From assembly GCA_023055355.1 (NCBI GenBank), contig JALJCS010000053.1, forward strand, positions 754,501-818,500: a stretch of DNA of 64,000 bases. The letters are read 5' to 3'. Source of the stretch: Agelaius tricolor (taxonomy: Eukaryota; Chordata; Aves; Passeriformes; Icteridae). The notes beneath the pieces are model-generated. The model did not search any database. It was not told where the DNA came from and saw nothing but the letters and a program-made list of their open reading frames with translations. Position 1 is the first letter of the stretch. Each line of letters starts with the position of its first letter. This document shows positions 10,944 through 23,373 of this stretch, in pieces. The translations under genes and the position numbers were made by a program.

Positions 10944-13900
10944 AACCCCCACAAAAAAAAAAAAAAAAATCCAGCCACTGTGGCTTTGACAGTCTTCATT
11001 TACACTCACAGCATTCTGGTCCTGGGCTGAAGCCCCTGTGAGAGTGTCTGTGTGTCTTGCACTGAGACCAGCAAGCCCGGTCCTGTCCCAAGGGTACAGA
11101 TGCCAAGGATGCCGAGGAAGGCAGGGTTGGTGCTCACCACTGCTGAGCCCACTCTTTCTGGGGCTTTCTGCCCTCACCCTGCCCTCCACGAGGGCTCACT
11201 GGGAGTCAGACATGCACATCTGAGGTCCAAATTAATGTCTGAATCAGTGCATGTGAATCAAGGATGCGGTATTGGGACTGACAGGCCCTGACCATCATTT
11301 CAACTCTCGCTGCAGCTATGAATACTGATGCTTCTTCCTTGTCATAATTTTCCTGGCCCATTTCTTCAACCAGGAGGGAGCACCTCCTTTTCTCCCATCT
11401 CTTGTGCTTTCCTATTCAGGGAGCCCTTTTATTTTTTTTTTGCTGCATCTCCACTAGCATTACTGTTCAATGTTTAAACCTTGTATCTGCTTTGAAATGA
11501 GAAAAGAACTTCAATCATTTTGTGAAAAGCTGAAGTTTCATGTTTGCCAATGATGCTGCAGGCAGATCTCAACCTGTGGGTTAATGTTTCTTTTATAAAG
11601 TGAAGACACCTGATTTCTGTCAGTCCTTGGCTCAAAAATGCACCATCAGCCACAGCCTCCTAAACAACCATATCAAATAGACAGAGAAAAGCAACCAAAA
11701 TGGTAATCAGATTCCACTGAAGGGACACCAGCACAACACCTGCTGTCCCCGTCCTGCTTGCAGGAAAAGGACTTCTGCTGTGCAAAGAACTCTCTGGAGT
11801 ATGTGGGGCAGATAGAATTACAGCAGCTAGAGGATTTCGTTTCAGCTGATGCTTGGGAAAAGGTTTGACCCAGAGAAGCTTTTTCAGAAGGTGTGGAGGC
11901 TGTGGGTGAAGGCTGACTTGTGTGACTCTGGCACTCATTTCAGTGTGCATTGCAGGATTGCACTTCAGCCACATTAACTGGTGGTATCTGACTACAGCAC
12001 AATGGCTGCAACAAGTTCTCAGAGCTGGTCCTGCATGCAGAAGAGCACGAGCACACAGACTCTGACAGCTCCAAACTCTCTTTGTTGCTGCTCTCTAAAC
12101 AGAAGTTGTCGTGTCCTCTGCACCTTGGGAAAATGGGGGGGAAATAACATATTTGTGTAGCTGCTGGCAGGCTTTGCCAAAGCAGCTGCCATAGGCTCCA
12201 TGTCAAAGCGCCAGAGGAGTGCCTAATCCCCTTAGAAATTCAAAGGCATGTGAAACATTCTGTCATTACACTGTCTCTCTTCTGCTCATCCCTCACTCTT
12301 TGACTCTTCTGCACCCAGTTCCAGCTTCAGACAAGGGGAGCGCAGTTCAGCGGCAGCGTGATGAAATCACATTGTCTCAAAAAAAAAAGAAAAGAAAAAG
12401 AAGAAGAGAAAGGGTTCTGTCAACAACTGGCTTTAATTGGATGGATGGGTCAAAGAGACAGCCTTTTCCCACTGCAGAAGGCTGGGCACATGGGGCAAAG
12501 GAGCACAAGGGAAGTCAGGCACTCCCTACCCCTTCCTTGAATGCTGCACATGTGCCCTGTGTTTCAAGGGAGGTCAGCTGAGAAGATCTGCAGCAGGATC
12601 TTCTGACTTTGAAAAGGTGCATCCAGAGCTCCAGGATCTTCACACACTTGTCCAGCCACCACCAGATTCAGCAGACACAGGTCCTTCACAGTCTGCAGTG
12701 TTTTTCCAGACTTCAGTGAGTTTGACATAATGGAATCCAAGAAAACAACAACAACAACAAACCAAACAGTTTTTACTCATGGGGAAAACAAAATCTTCCC
12801 ATGATGCCAGACAGATGCAGCATCGTAATTTTTGTTTACTCTTTGTTTTGGCTCGTCAAACCACTGGCAAGACAAATGGCTCCCTTTGGTGGAGAGTTTG
12901 GCTCCCATTTAGGGCTGGGTGTCCTGCTAATCCAGGAGCAGTGCTGAACCCCAGGCTTTCTTTGCCAGCACTGCACGTGGACAGTTTTTGAGGTGCCAGG
13001 AGACAGCTAAACTTGATTCACTGAGTTGGGAGTAAGGTGCACACTGATCTGCTTCTGCAATCATGGTTCAGAGACAGCAATCTGATTTCCTGATGCTTTT
13101 GCATTTTGGAGGCAGTGAAGTGAGGCCCTTTGACAAAAATATCACCCAGTGTGTTTTTATTACCACAAAATCCATGCCTTTGCCACTTGTCCACATACCA
13201 CTCTTTAATGCAAACCTCATGTCATCCTGCTCTTTTCAGGTCCTGATTAACTCTAAAATGTCCAGATTTACAGAGCCAGTGGAGAAACAGATCCCTTACA
13301 GTCAAGAATGTAGAAGGGGAGGGGAGAGGGGGGAGGAAAATGCAGAGGAAGAAAGACCTCAAATTGCTTGCTGCTTGGAACTGATAAAATTAAAAGCAAA
13401 AATATGGAAAGAATTGTGCTTTTTTTGATGTCTTCTGTGCGTACAGATGAAACATCACTTGATATTATAAAGTATGTCATATGAAAAGATATGAAGTACA
13501 GAATCAGTCTGTCAGTTCCCTATTGTTCTGGGCAGCCAATGGTGTCAGCAGCAAGTTTTTAAAAATTATTTTTCTACTGTGTGGAGGATGGACAATCGAG
13601 GTTTCTGCTGCCCCTTGTGTTTACTGCATGAACACTGACAAATGCAGTTGAGTTGTTTTAATTTTAAATCACTTCTCTATCACAAAACCTCTTAGGAAAG
13701 AGTTTATGGTTTTTTTTAAGAAACACAGTAATCAAAAAAGACTTTTTTCAGCTTATTCCAAAGCCACACAGGACAGAGTCTTTTCTTAAACAAAAGATCA
13801 TGAGACTGAGAATTGAGAAAGTTAATTCCATGGGACTTGAATGAATCACATTTTTACCTTGTTTATGGCAGTGATTCATAAAAAGCCAAAAATTTTCCCC

Positions 13901-15556
13901 AAAAATTTGTGCAGACCCATCTATTATCAAATATGTGGCATGATAAAAATCTGGAAGTCTGCCATTAAGTTGCAATAAGTTTAGCAAGTAACGCTGATAG
14001 GATTTGAACATTAACTCACCAATGGAGAATGCCAGTGCATTCTTAGGATCATCAGTGTAATGGATTCTGGCATTCCCCTCTTACCATCTTTACAAATGTC
14101 AGTTTCATTCTATTGTAAATTAACCCAAATTTCTTCCAAAGCTCCAAAATAAGTCTTGCTTGCAAGCAACCATCCCCGTCTACCTTTCTGCTGACTATAT
14201 TACAGCAGTAAACATGGTACAAATAATACCTATACCAATCATTGAAGATATATATTGGAAATTCCCTAATGAATTCACAGACCTTACGAAGTGTTACCTT
14301 GGACTTTATTTTCTGCCAGTGGGAAAGAGCAATGGAAAGCACAAAGTGTCCCAAGTGAAAGGCAGCAGAGGTCTTCAGTTATTGATCTGGTTAACACAAC
14401 ATGTTGGATCTCAATCTGATGTGAATCAGAAAAGGGCTCTTAATGTGAAAGATGCAAAACCAGTGCACGCCACTCATGGAGCTGCCCTTAACCCTGCCCA
14501 CTTAATATTGGAGGATTTTATTGCTTGCTAGAGTGTAGTCTCCCATCCCTTTATCAATTATTCATTCTGGACAGCAACCTTCTCCATGCAGTAGCAAGAA
14601 AATCTGTAGGTTAGATCTAATTTACTCTTTTAACCAGTTTACTCCAGTATCAAGTATTTAAATTGGCCTCACTGTGCCTTCATACGTTACAGCCATATAT
14701 CAAAGCAATTTGTGCAAATGCCAGCTGAGCAGCCAGCTACATGTATCATGTATTCTGAGATTACACAGTTCCAAATGCCTTTGTAAAGCAAACCTTTCAT
14801 GAATAAATCAGGAAATACCCTGATGCATGCTTTATGTAGAGCAAGGTATTCTATTTAGGTCACAGGAAGGTTCTGCCAGGTTTGCTAAAATGAACAAATC
14901 CCCGGTGTGTACTCTCACTCCAACACATTTCATAACACAAGCAAACATCTCCCACTCAGCCACGCTGTACATTTGTGACTGCTGATGACCCTGCACTTGC
15001 TGAGGGTTGGCTTGATCACTTCAAACTCAGAAAACCACTTCCAAGCCAGAAGGAAAACTGCTTGTGGTGGCTGCTGTGTCTCAAGAAAGGGCTGATGGTT
15101 GTGGAAGGAGTATTTCCAAATGGAAGCCCTGCCTCTTCCCTGCAGGAAGGAGCCTGAAATGTGCACCTTTCCCAGAGCTCTGAGGGAGGAGCAGGCAGCA
15201 CACAGGTCAGGCAGCGCGGCTGATGTGTGATGCAAACCCCTCAGAGCAGCTCGTGGTTCTCATCCAAGGACATGACAGAAGTACAGAATCAGATGAGAAT
15301 CAGCACACTGAGTGCTGAGTGCAACATCAAAACCAAGCTATGCAGTCATCCATTTCCTCTGCCTTGAATTCAAGATGCTATTGTTGGTCTGATCACTCTT
15401 CCTGCAGCGGAAATGTCTATGATAAGGTTCCAAGCACAAGGGTTTCCAAATTTCCAGACAGGCTGAAATGATAAGTTATCTAGAGCAGGGGAACGAGAAG
15501 CTAAATGCAAGCTTGCTTTCCCTTTGAAAGGTCTCGCAGGACACAGGGAAAACAGC

Positions 15557-15611
15557 AAAAAAAAAAAAAAAAAAGAAAATAAAAAGAAAAAAAAAGAAAA
15601 TAAACAAGAAA
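15557..15611. repeat. A-rich low-complexity tract
   Basis: An 18-nt A run (15557-15574) continues as AAAAG/AAAT-type low complexity. No element body with target-site duplication could be identified on either side. Confidence 0.85.
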
Positions 15612-16087
15612 AATGTTAGCAAAGTTAAGGGGAAATAAATCACATCCTACCAAAAATACCAAACACAGAAGTTTTGTTTCTTCAGAGACATGGTTTGAGA
15701 GTAAGAAAACAGACCCTCCTGTCAATAGGTTGAAGGGTTTCCACAGAGCATCAGTGCTTGTTGAAACATTTGCAGCCACCAGTGAAACTTGCTCGACTGG
15801 GTGAGGACAAAGACTGGCTCTCTTCATGACACTGCTCCCACTCTCTCTCCTACCTCAGCTACTTCCCATTCGGCTTGTGAGGCCACCCAGGCACACCTCA
15901 ACGTGCCACCCCCTTCTCCTAGCCTCACCCTTTGTGGATGTTTGCCCTTCCCTTTTTTTTTTCTTTTTGCCTTTCCCTTCCTTCCCTCTGCTCTCCACCA
16001 CACCCCTGATCACACAACCACCCCCCAGGCAATGCCACCCCTCTGCCCTGCTGGTGGAGTGAGCAGCAGCAGCAGGGTGGGACTGCA

Positions 16088-16180
16088 GTGACCTTCAGAG
16101 GAGGGAGATGCCTCTCTGTGCCTCAGTTTCCCCCTGTAAAACACGAGCCATACTCGCTGCCTCTGTACAGCACATGAAAA
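16088..16180 (+). mobile_element. MIR-like SINE relic
   Basis: The plus strand carries the MIR core in order. A GTGACCTT block is at about 16089-16095, the diagnostic CCTCTCTGTGCCTCAGTTTC block at 16111-16130, then a CTGTAAAAC block near 16134 and a GCCATACTCGCTGCCTC-like remnant of the 'atagtacctacctc' region. It is truncated at both ends. Confidence 0.6.
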
Positions 16181-19100
16181 TCTCCTGGTGAAAGATGCCA
16201 CAGAGCACCCCAGCATCACCCCCAGCCCCCTGGGAGAGCTTTGCCCTCTTCAGGTCCCCATCAGGGCTCTCCTCTCCCCCCCAGAAAGGATTTTGCACTT
16301 TGGCAAGCAGCTGTCTTATTAAGTCAGTTGACCTGATTATTAGAGTCCAGCCCTGAAAGAAGGTACTGGAGTAACACAGGCTGCTTTGTGTGAGCCCAGT
16401 ACTCTGCTTCCAGCATTATTTGCCAAAGCTCTCTGGTTGTTTGGAAATTTGTTGGCCTGTCTACGTAAGAAGCATTGAAATAGATTAGTTGCTAAAACAG
16501 CACGGTGGCCTGGGGAACATCTCCCTTCCACTAATGGGAAAACTTCAACCAGTGACACTTAGAGCTGAGCATAAATAAGTCCAGGACACTTTTTTTTTTT
16601 AAAAACTGTTCCAGGCTCTTTTTTGGATCACAGTGGAGAACAGCAACAGAAATCTTCTCTCTGTACCACTAATGTCTGTTTCATGCCTTTCATGCTTTTC
16701 CTTGATGTAAATTCAGCCTGTACCAACTCATCAAAACCCAAGGACAAATGAAAGCAAGGGGGAGCAGACACAGTGAAGGAAAAGTAAACCCCAAGGATAA
16801 TAAGAAGGAGGACTCCAAGAGGGAAGACATGAAATTTGAGGCTGTTAAAAATAACCCAGGACAAAAAGGTTAACAAAATGGGTGCAATTAGAGGGATGGT
16901 GCCAACCTAGGCATAGCTAGGATATTAAAATCAGTTTGCTTAGATCTTTTCTTCCCTCAGAACCAATGCGAGGCTCCTATTCCACTCCAAGACGTACCGT
17001 TCCGCACAATGCAAGCAATGCAAGGCACATAAATCTTGGGGGAGTAAAAAAGTTCTTGCAGAAACCTTGTTTTCCTTTTTAATTAACACATTTTAAGGCC
17101 TTTTTATTTGCCTTTCTCCGTCTCCAGAGCATACTTGGGGAACGTTTCCCAGCCTCACTGCTACAGAAGGCACTAAAAACTTGCCTGTTTCAAAAGGCAA
17201 GCCAAGATGCTCAGGTTTCCAGGAAGTGGACCTTGACAAGAAACACCAAATATCAAGAGACTCACAATCAAATCACTGGTGCCAGCAACGCCGCGCGTGA
17301 AGATTTTTTTAAAAATTAATATTTCCTCGGGGGATTAGCAAGTGGTCCCAAAGCTGTACACACTGAGACTGAAGAACTCTCCCAGCACATTAATCTTCTC
17401 AGTAATAATTAGCAATCTGTGCTCTGGTGGGGCCTGTTGGACCCGGGCAGCTTTGAGGTCCTGCAGTCCTAGGGCAGGGTGTGCACACAGCAGGGACAAA
17501 AAGGAAGCAGACCAGGAGTCAGGAGGGAAACCAAGGCACACACACAGCTGAGCTCCTTCCCAGGGCTCACACAGTGTTCCAGTCTCAGGGAGACCAAAAA
17601 TAAATATATACAGCTCTTCTTTGGGCTGGCTGAGGATTTTAATTACTGCAAAACGAAGCTAAGATGAAAGGAATATAGGCTGAGTGTGTATATTCTTTGC
17701 AGATAAGTTGAACATCAGCTGAGATGAGGAACACAATTCCCTCTGGAGTGATTTCTTGTTAATTGTACGACTCCAGGCACTTTCTTCGAAGTCCTTATAA
17801 ACTGCAGGCTTGGCTTGTTGCAGGAGGGCCACACCTCTTCTGAAGGACCGAGGGTGCAACAAGGAGGTATTGTCTGTCCCTTGGCACTCCATAAAGATGC
17901 CAAAATGCCAGTGGGGAGCTGTGTGGTGCAAGATCTCTCTCCTGCAGCAAGATGTGAACTGTGCTTGGCTAACAGGCCCAAGTAGCAGTGCTTCAGATCC
18001 TTCTGCTGTTTCACACAGGTGTAATCCCCCTTCTGTAGTGACTGACCTACATGAGAGTGGGTGAGGGCTGTGCAGATGATGCTAATCAAGGAATAGTTGA
18101 ATAATATATCAGCAGATGATGCCACATACATTTTAAATAAATATATCTCTGAATGTTTAAATGTCACATGGTCTCACTTTCACACAGAGCTACACCTTTT
18201 TAGCAGGGCTGATAACACAGTCCCTTTTCCTAAGAGAAGATAAATTTCAGTGCATTTGAAAACACTGCTCGGCACTTCATTAATATTCACTCCTGCTCAA
18301 ACTTTTGAAAAAGTTGTACTAATCATTCCTACATAATTCTGACAGACTTTTAAGGAGCTGTTGGGAATTGCCCCTTTCAATTTTTTCAAGGCTTTGCAAA
18401 GATATCTTCTGCCTATAGCTCACCTGTGTCGGCCTGTAAATGTAAAAATTCTCCACCACCTTCTCTGGAGCTATTCTGATTCACATCAGTCAAGGACATG
18501 AGCCATAAAACCCCTCCTGCTTATTCTATTACTACCAGGTCCAAATTCAGATTGAACCAGGATCACCAGGACCTTTGGTGGTCCAAATTCATACCACTAC
18601 ATTTGAAACAGGAGTTTCTCCCCTGATCTCTCGGAAAGAAATGTAAATTATTAAGTATCTTGCCCCTGCATGGTTTGACTATCAGGTCAGGGGCAAAATA
18701 TTTGAAGCAGGCAGAGGGAGAGAGGCAAGTAAAACTCACTGCAGGGCACAAACAAGCAGAAGTACCTTCCATGTGACTTTATTCTTATTTAAAAGCCACT
18801 TGTCCTAAAACACATGCCCATTCTTCTCTAGTACACACACAAACCACTTGTTTTTACAAAACTGCTGGATGTCCAGTAGGTTATGAAGAAGCTATGGCTT
18901 TGCCTTGTGTGTGTTTGTCTTTTGACTGCTGAAGGGAGTGCAGAGTCTGGAACTGCACTTGCTCTGTCCTGTCAAGGGGGTTGAGTGGCACCCTGTTTAT
19001 AAATGGGACATTTATTAATTCCCAATGTTAATGTTAGAGGGAGGACAATAAGGAAGCTTCCTCAGAATCCTCCAGAGCTGCTGCCTGTGAAGGTCCTCCT

Positions 19101-19660
19101 CCACTTCCATGTTGATCTCCCTCCCTGTGTGGACAGGACAGAGCTCCTTGTGGACAGTCTTGCTCCACAGACAGCAAACTGTCTCTCCTGCCCCCCAGGC
19201 TGGCTTTCTGCAGAGCTGAGGGTTGGTTTGCCATCAGAAAATGCAGTAGCTGCACACAGCAATTTTCAGCATCCGAGGCTGGACCGTGCTGTGTGTGAGG
19301 CTCTGGCTGGGCTCTGTCTCTGCCTGCCCCGGGGTGCATGTGAGTAAATCCTCACAGGTACCCCTGTCCCTTTCATCTGACACAAAACCACTGGCTCCAG
19401 TGTCTCCAATCAGGCCCAGCATGAGCCAGGTGACAGCCTTCCTGCCTTCATTCCTTTCTTCCTTCCTTCATGTGCCGCGGGCAGCAGGAGTGAGGAGCAG
19501 AGCTCTAAACATTCCTGTGGGGCTCCTGCTGCACCTTTTTCTTTGTAACAGGAAATCTAGATGTTTTGGGCAGATTCACTTCAGGTAGGAATAGCAGCAG
19601 AAGGGATTTCTGGGGAAAAAAAAACCCTGAAACTTTGGCTTGTTCTAACCAGTTCCTCAA
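16181..19660. other. unique DNA, no gene recognised
   Basis: Mostly AT-rich sequence with a T run near 16591-16600. A compact CpG group occurs at about 17289-17297 (four CpGs in a short GCCGCGCG-like stretch). The longest frame (17715-18167, minus strand, 150 codons) has no recognisable domain. No repeat can be named. Confidence 0.45.
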
Positions 19661-19663
19661 ATT

Positions 19664-20170
19664 TTATTTTTCCTTTGGCTGACAGTACTTGCAGTGGGAA
19701 GTGTCAAATACCCCTAACAAGCGATTAAGATGGGCAATCCTGAGCTCCACAAATAGGCTGCCTAACAAGTCTTTCCCATCAACATAGACTACAGAATCAG
19801 CATTCAAATGACCAGGAAAGCTGAATCTATTGACATCTGGCTCCTGTTTCAGCACATTAATTATCCTCTTGGGCTCTCCCATCTTCATCTGCTTCCACAC
19901 AGGTGCCATCTCATCATTTATCTGCTCCAACATTTTCTCCCCACTCTGAACAACTGAACTCTTTTCTTCTTGCATGGCATTCCTGCTCCAGCAGATGCAT
20001 TAACACTGCCAAACAACCCTACCCTATCACTGTCTGTATCAGCAATGTCTGGAGTGTGCACCGAGCTGATAATGAAGAATGCGCTTCTTTCGTTAACGCG
20101 TGGATTTCAGGGCACAGCTGCATCACAGTAGGCTCTATCCAAAATGATAAAGGAATCACTAAGAAATAAT
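19664..20170 (-). other. unidentified pair of open frames, possible decayed gene or exon remnant
   Basis: On the minus strand a 104-codon frame runs from ATG at 19975 to TAA at 19664. Its protein is hydrophilic and looks protein-like: a Lys/Glu/Met-rich helical N-terminal half, then a DSVVYVDGKDLLGSL segment and a final HCKYC pair. Upstream, a second minus-strand frame is open for about 60 codons (TGA near 20085 to TAA at about 19915) and has a segment IADTDSDRVGLFGSVN. The two frames overlap and would be continuous with one shift. An AATAAA overlaps the TAA. CpGs are unusually frequent around 20050-20105. I do not recognise a family. It could be a decayed gene, a real exon or chance. Confidence 0.25.
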
Positions 20171-21944
20171 GCCCATCATCAGCAACTTCAAAAGAACAAT
20201 GGGACTTAGCTTACCCTGTTGGCTCCTTGTGGTTTCAGGACAGACAGAGGCTGTGGGAAGATTTGCAAATGCACCGTGTCCCTGGTGATGGGTTCAAACC
20301 CAGCAGGGCTTGACAGAAAATCTGACAGTCAGCAACACAGTGTAAAATAAACCAGAGGTTCTGCATGGAAATAACCTGAGAAATCACAAGAAAGCAGGTG
20401 AGGCAGGATGGACCCTTAGATGTGGGAATGAAATATGAATCAGGGTCCCTGTGTCCTGTGCTGTCTGACCTGTCCTTGCTCTGCTGTCTCATTAGAGCAG
20501 GGAGCTGCAGCCCGCTCCAAAAAGCAGGATATTGGGCATTTCACAGTGTTGTTGCTTTGACTTTGGAAACCTAGGTGATGTCTCCTCCAATGGGACTGAG
20601 GGAGAGCTTGTTTGGCTTTTGACAGGGCAGGGATAATGACTGGAGTATTTTCTGGAGCTCAGGCATTCGAGTTAAGCTGCTTGTGCCAACAAGTTCTCTA
20701 CACCTCAGGATCAATAAGCCCAGTGAAATTCCTGGGCTTGGCAACAGCTCCATTATAATTGCAAAACCAGCAGCTTTCATCAATAAATCAACCTAACAAG
20801 TAACATGTCTAGGACATCCCATCAAGGGTGCTTCTGATGATGCAGCAAGCTGCTTTCTTCAGTGCACAGCGATTGAGCACATGGCACAACTCTACTGTTA
20901 CATTGCATTAACCACATCCAACTCTCTCGGACACTGGAATTTGCAGCATTCCCAACTGCTTGAGCAGTCACAAGTGGTAAATTATTTCTTTTTACCATAT
21001 TCACAAGATTTTGCATTTTTAGCAGCCTGTAACAGCTTTGCAGTGAAAAACTGTTAGCCACAGAGTTCTTGCTCTTTGCAGTGGCTAGCAGCTGGTGAAA
21101 TGTTGACATACATCTCTCAATCCCAAGGTCAGAATTAAGATGAATTCTGGAAAATGGCTTTCAAGAGGATCAACAAAGGAGAGCTCCAACCTGTGGACAC
21201 CAACTTTCTGTACACCAGCGTGATCAAGGGAACAGAGCTCCTCCAGCCTGAATCATCACTGGTGTTTCAGTCAGGCAGCTTAGCACACAGGTTTCATAAT
21301 AGACTCTTATTTTGTTGCTGTATTACTTACAGCTTAGATGTGGAGTGTTTAGCTGGTTTTTTTTTACACCACATGTTCGTGATGTTGATTCACAGAGTCA
21401 AGCTTGAAAAAGAAAGGTAACAAATAACTAACAATAACTCTTGTATTATAAGTGGGAGGACATTCAGTTAGAGTGATTTTCAGAACTTTTGTCCATCAGT
21501 ACATCAAAGCTTGCTTAATCTTCCTCTGCTGCTGCTTTGGGTATTGCTCTTTTGGGGAGTTACTTTTTAGCCCACACTAGGCTAAAAGTATGACCACAGT
21601 AGGTATTCATTCTTGCCATTTCTTGCTATTAAAGCCTGGAAAGCCCTAAACACTATACAAGTGTCTTAAAAAAAAAGGCATTGGAGGAAATATTTCCATT
21701 CCTATGAAAACAAAATGTATCTGCTCCTCCCTTTGGCCTGTAATGTCTTTGCTAAAGAAAGCTCACTTTAGCTACCATACCTGATTTTTCCAATGAGAAA
21801 CTCTGGAGCAATCAACTCTTATCCTTAGGGAAAGAGGATCAGGTTGGAGAACATTTAAACAGATGGAAAATGAGGGGCATGATGTGAGAACTGCTGAGGG
21901 AGTAGACCAATGTCATTGTGTTCCATGAGTATCTCTGAAAGGCT
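20171..21944. other. unique DNA, no gene recognised
   Basis: Mixed sequence leading up to the CR1 copy. Short T and A runs occur near 21358-21365 and 21669-21677. No coding frame or named repeat is supported. Confidence 0.45.
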
Positions 21945-23373
21945 GTGGAGATCAAGAGAAATTCCCAAGGATTACAAGAAATCCAATGTCACTCCTGTCT
22001 TCAAGAAGGGCAGGAAGGAGGATACATGGAATGGCAGATGAAACAGCCTCAGCTCAAACCCTGGGAAAGCAATGGAGAAACTTCCCCTGGAAACTCATTC
22101 CAAACACATGAAGAACAAGGAGATCACAAGCAGGCAGCAGGGATTTGTAATGCCGGACCACCCTGCAAAGAAATTACTGGCTCAGCACATGGAGGGAGAG
22201 CAGAGGATGTTTTTTATCCTGACTTGTACAAGAGTTCCAGCACTGCCTCCCATAGCCTCCTCCTGGACAAACTCAAGAAATACAGGCTACAAAAGTGGCC
22301 AGTGAGGTGGACTGAATGCTGGCTAAGCTTTGGGGCTGGGAGGGTTTTGGTCAATGGCACAAAATCCAGCTGGAGACCAGCCACCAGCAGTGTATGCACT
22401 GCAGCCGCTGCAGCCTCTCACTGCATAACATCTTCATTAATAACCTGGGTGGTGGGACTGAGGGCACTCTCATCCTCCTCTAAAAGGATGCTAAACTGAG
22501 AGGAGTGAATGACAGACCGGGTGCATGAGCTGACACTCATGGGAGCCTCAACAGGCTGGACAAGAGGCGCTGTCAGGGACACCACCACATTCAGCAAGTG
22601 GAAGAAGCAATTCCTGCTCTTGGGCAAGAATGGTCACTTTGCATTTCAGGGGCCAGATGGCTGAAAAGCAGCTTGGCAGGGAAGGATCTGGAGGTCCTGG
22701 TGGATGCCAAGCTGACCATGGGCCAGGAATGTCCTTGTGTGGCAAAGATGGCCAGTGGGATCCTGAGCTGCTTTAGCCAGCAGCTCAAGGGAGGTGACCC
22801 TTTCCCTCTGCTCAATGCAAGGGACACACATCTGGGGTGTGCTGGGCTCCTCAGGGCATGATATTGATTTAGTGGAGCAAGTCTGGTGTTGGGTTCCACC
22901 TGCCAAGAAAAACACACACGTGCTGAAGAGAGTGCAGTGCTGAAATTACTGGAGATTACAGCACCGGAGCATCTGTCAGTGTGGGGAGAGGCTGAGAGAG
23001 CTGAAACTGCTCAGCCTGGAGAGGAGAAGGGTCAGTGGGGGCATTATAAACGTGCATAAATCACTGGCCAGAGTCTGTGAAGAAGACAGAGCCAGCCCAT
23101 TCTCATGGCCCTTCATGAAAGGGCAAGGGCCAACAGACACAAATTGAAACACAGGAAATTCCATTTAGATGTCACAAAAAAACCTCTTTTACTGGAAGAG
23201 CGATGGTGCAGGTTGCCCAGAGAGTCTTCTTCCCTGGAAACATTCAAAACTGAACTGGAGAAGTCCTGAGAAACCTTCTCTGCTCAGCCCTTCTTTGAGA
23301 AGGGGGTTGGCTGAACAGTGTCCACAGATGCCTTCAAATCCACCCTCTGATGCTGTGGTTCTGACTCATTGCT
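21945..23373 (+). mobile_element. CR1 LINE, 3' 1.4 kb (RT domain to 3' end)
   Basis: The longest recognisable CR1 copy here. It opens with the block equivalent to 'VPEDWKKANVTPVFKKGKKED' (about 21957-22023). Then come LLDKLKKYRLQKW (about 22262-22300) and a VNGTKSSWRPATSSV block (22351-22395), which is the RT strand region ahead of the SVLGPLLF motif. Later landmarks are a 'GKDLEVLVDAKLTM' block near 22682-22723, a CR1 'RERLRELxLLSLE' block near 22985-23020 and an 'EHRKFHLDVTKK' block near 23151-23183. The 3' end near 23310-23373 keeps 'GAGAAGGGGGTTGG' and a degenerate octamer end. It has many frameshifts, with one CR1 frame open for about 180 codons at 21945-22499. Confidence 0.85.

Larger units (their letters stand above)
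8065..16087. other. unique DNA, no gene recognised
   Basis: Eight kilobases of mixed unique sequence. Homopolymer runs of T or A sit near 8801-8814, 10111-10123, 10953-10969 and 12379-12388. A guanine-rich motif is at 10910-10943 and a second at 13316-13336. Frames up to 174 codons (10665-11189, minus strand) occur but lack recognisable domains and contain homopolymer or purine-rich segments. A (CAA)n run is near 12747-12760. No promoter, exon or RNA gene can be supported. Confidence 0.45.

Noticed and set aside
10665..11189. 174-codon minus-strand frame with a charged KDFLKEEQREKQKRQ-type helix
   Set aside because: It includes poly-Phe from a homopolymer and a Pro-rich part from a G-rich tract. 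The charged part is a purine-rich stretch. No family is recognised, and the length is not unusual for 64 kb in six frames.
14160..14531. 123-codon plus-strand frame, overlapping a 100-codon minus-strand frame
   Set aside because: No family resemblance; overlapping open frames on both strands suggest chance.
17715..18167. 150-codon minus-strand frame
   Set aside because: No recognisable motif; probably chance.
20289..20302. B-box-like GGTTCAAACCC suggesting a tRNA or tRNA-derived SINE
   Set aside because: There is no A box at the right distance and no cloverleaf.
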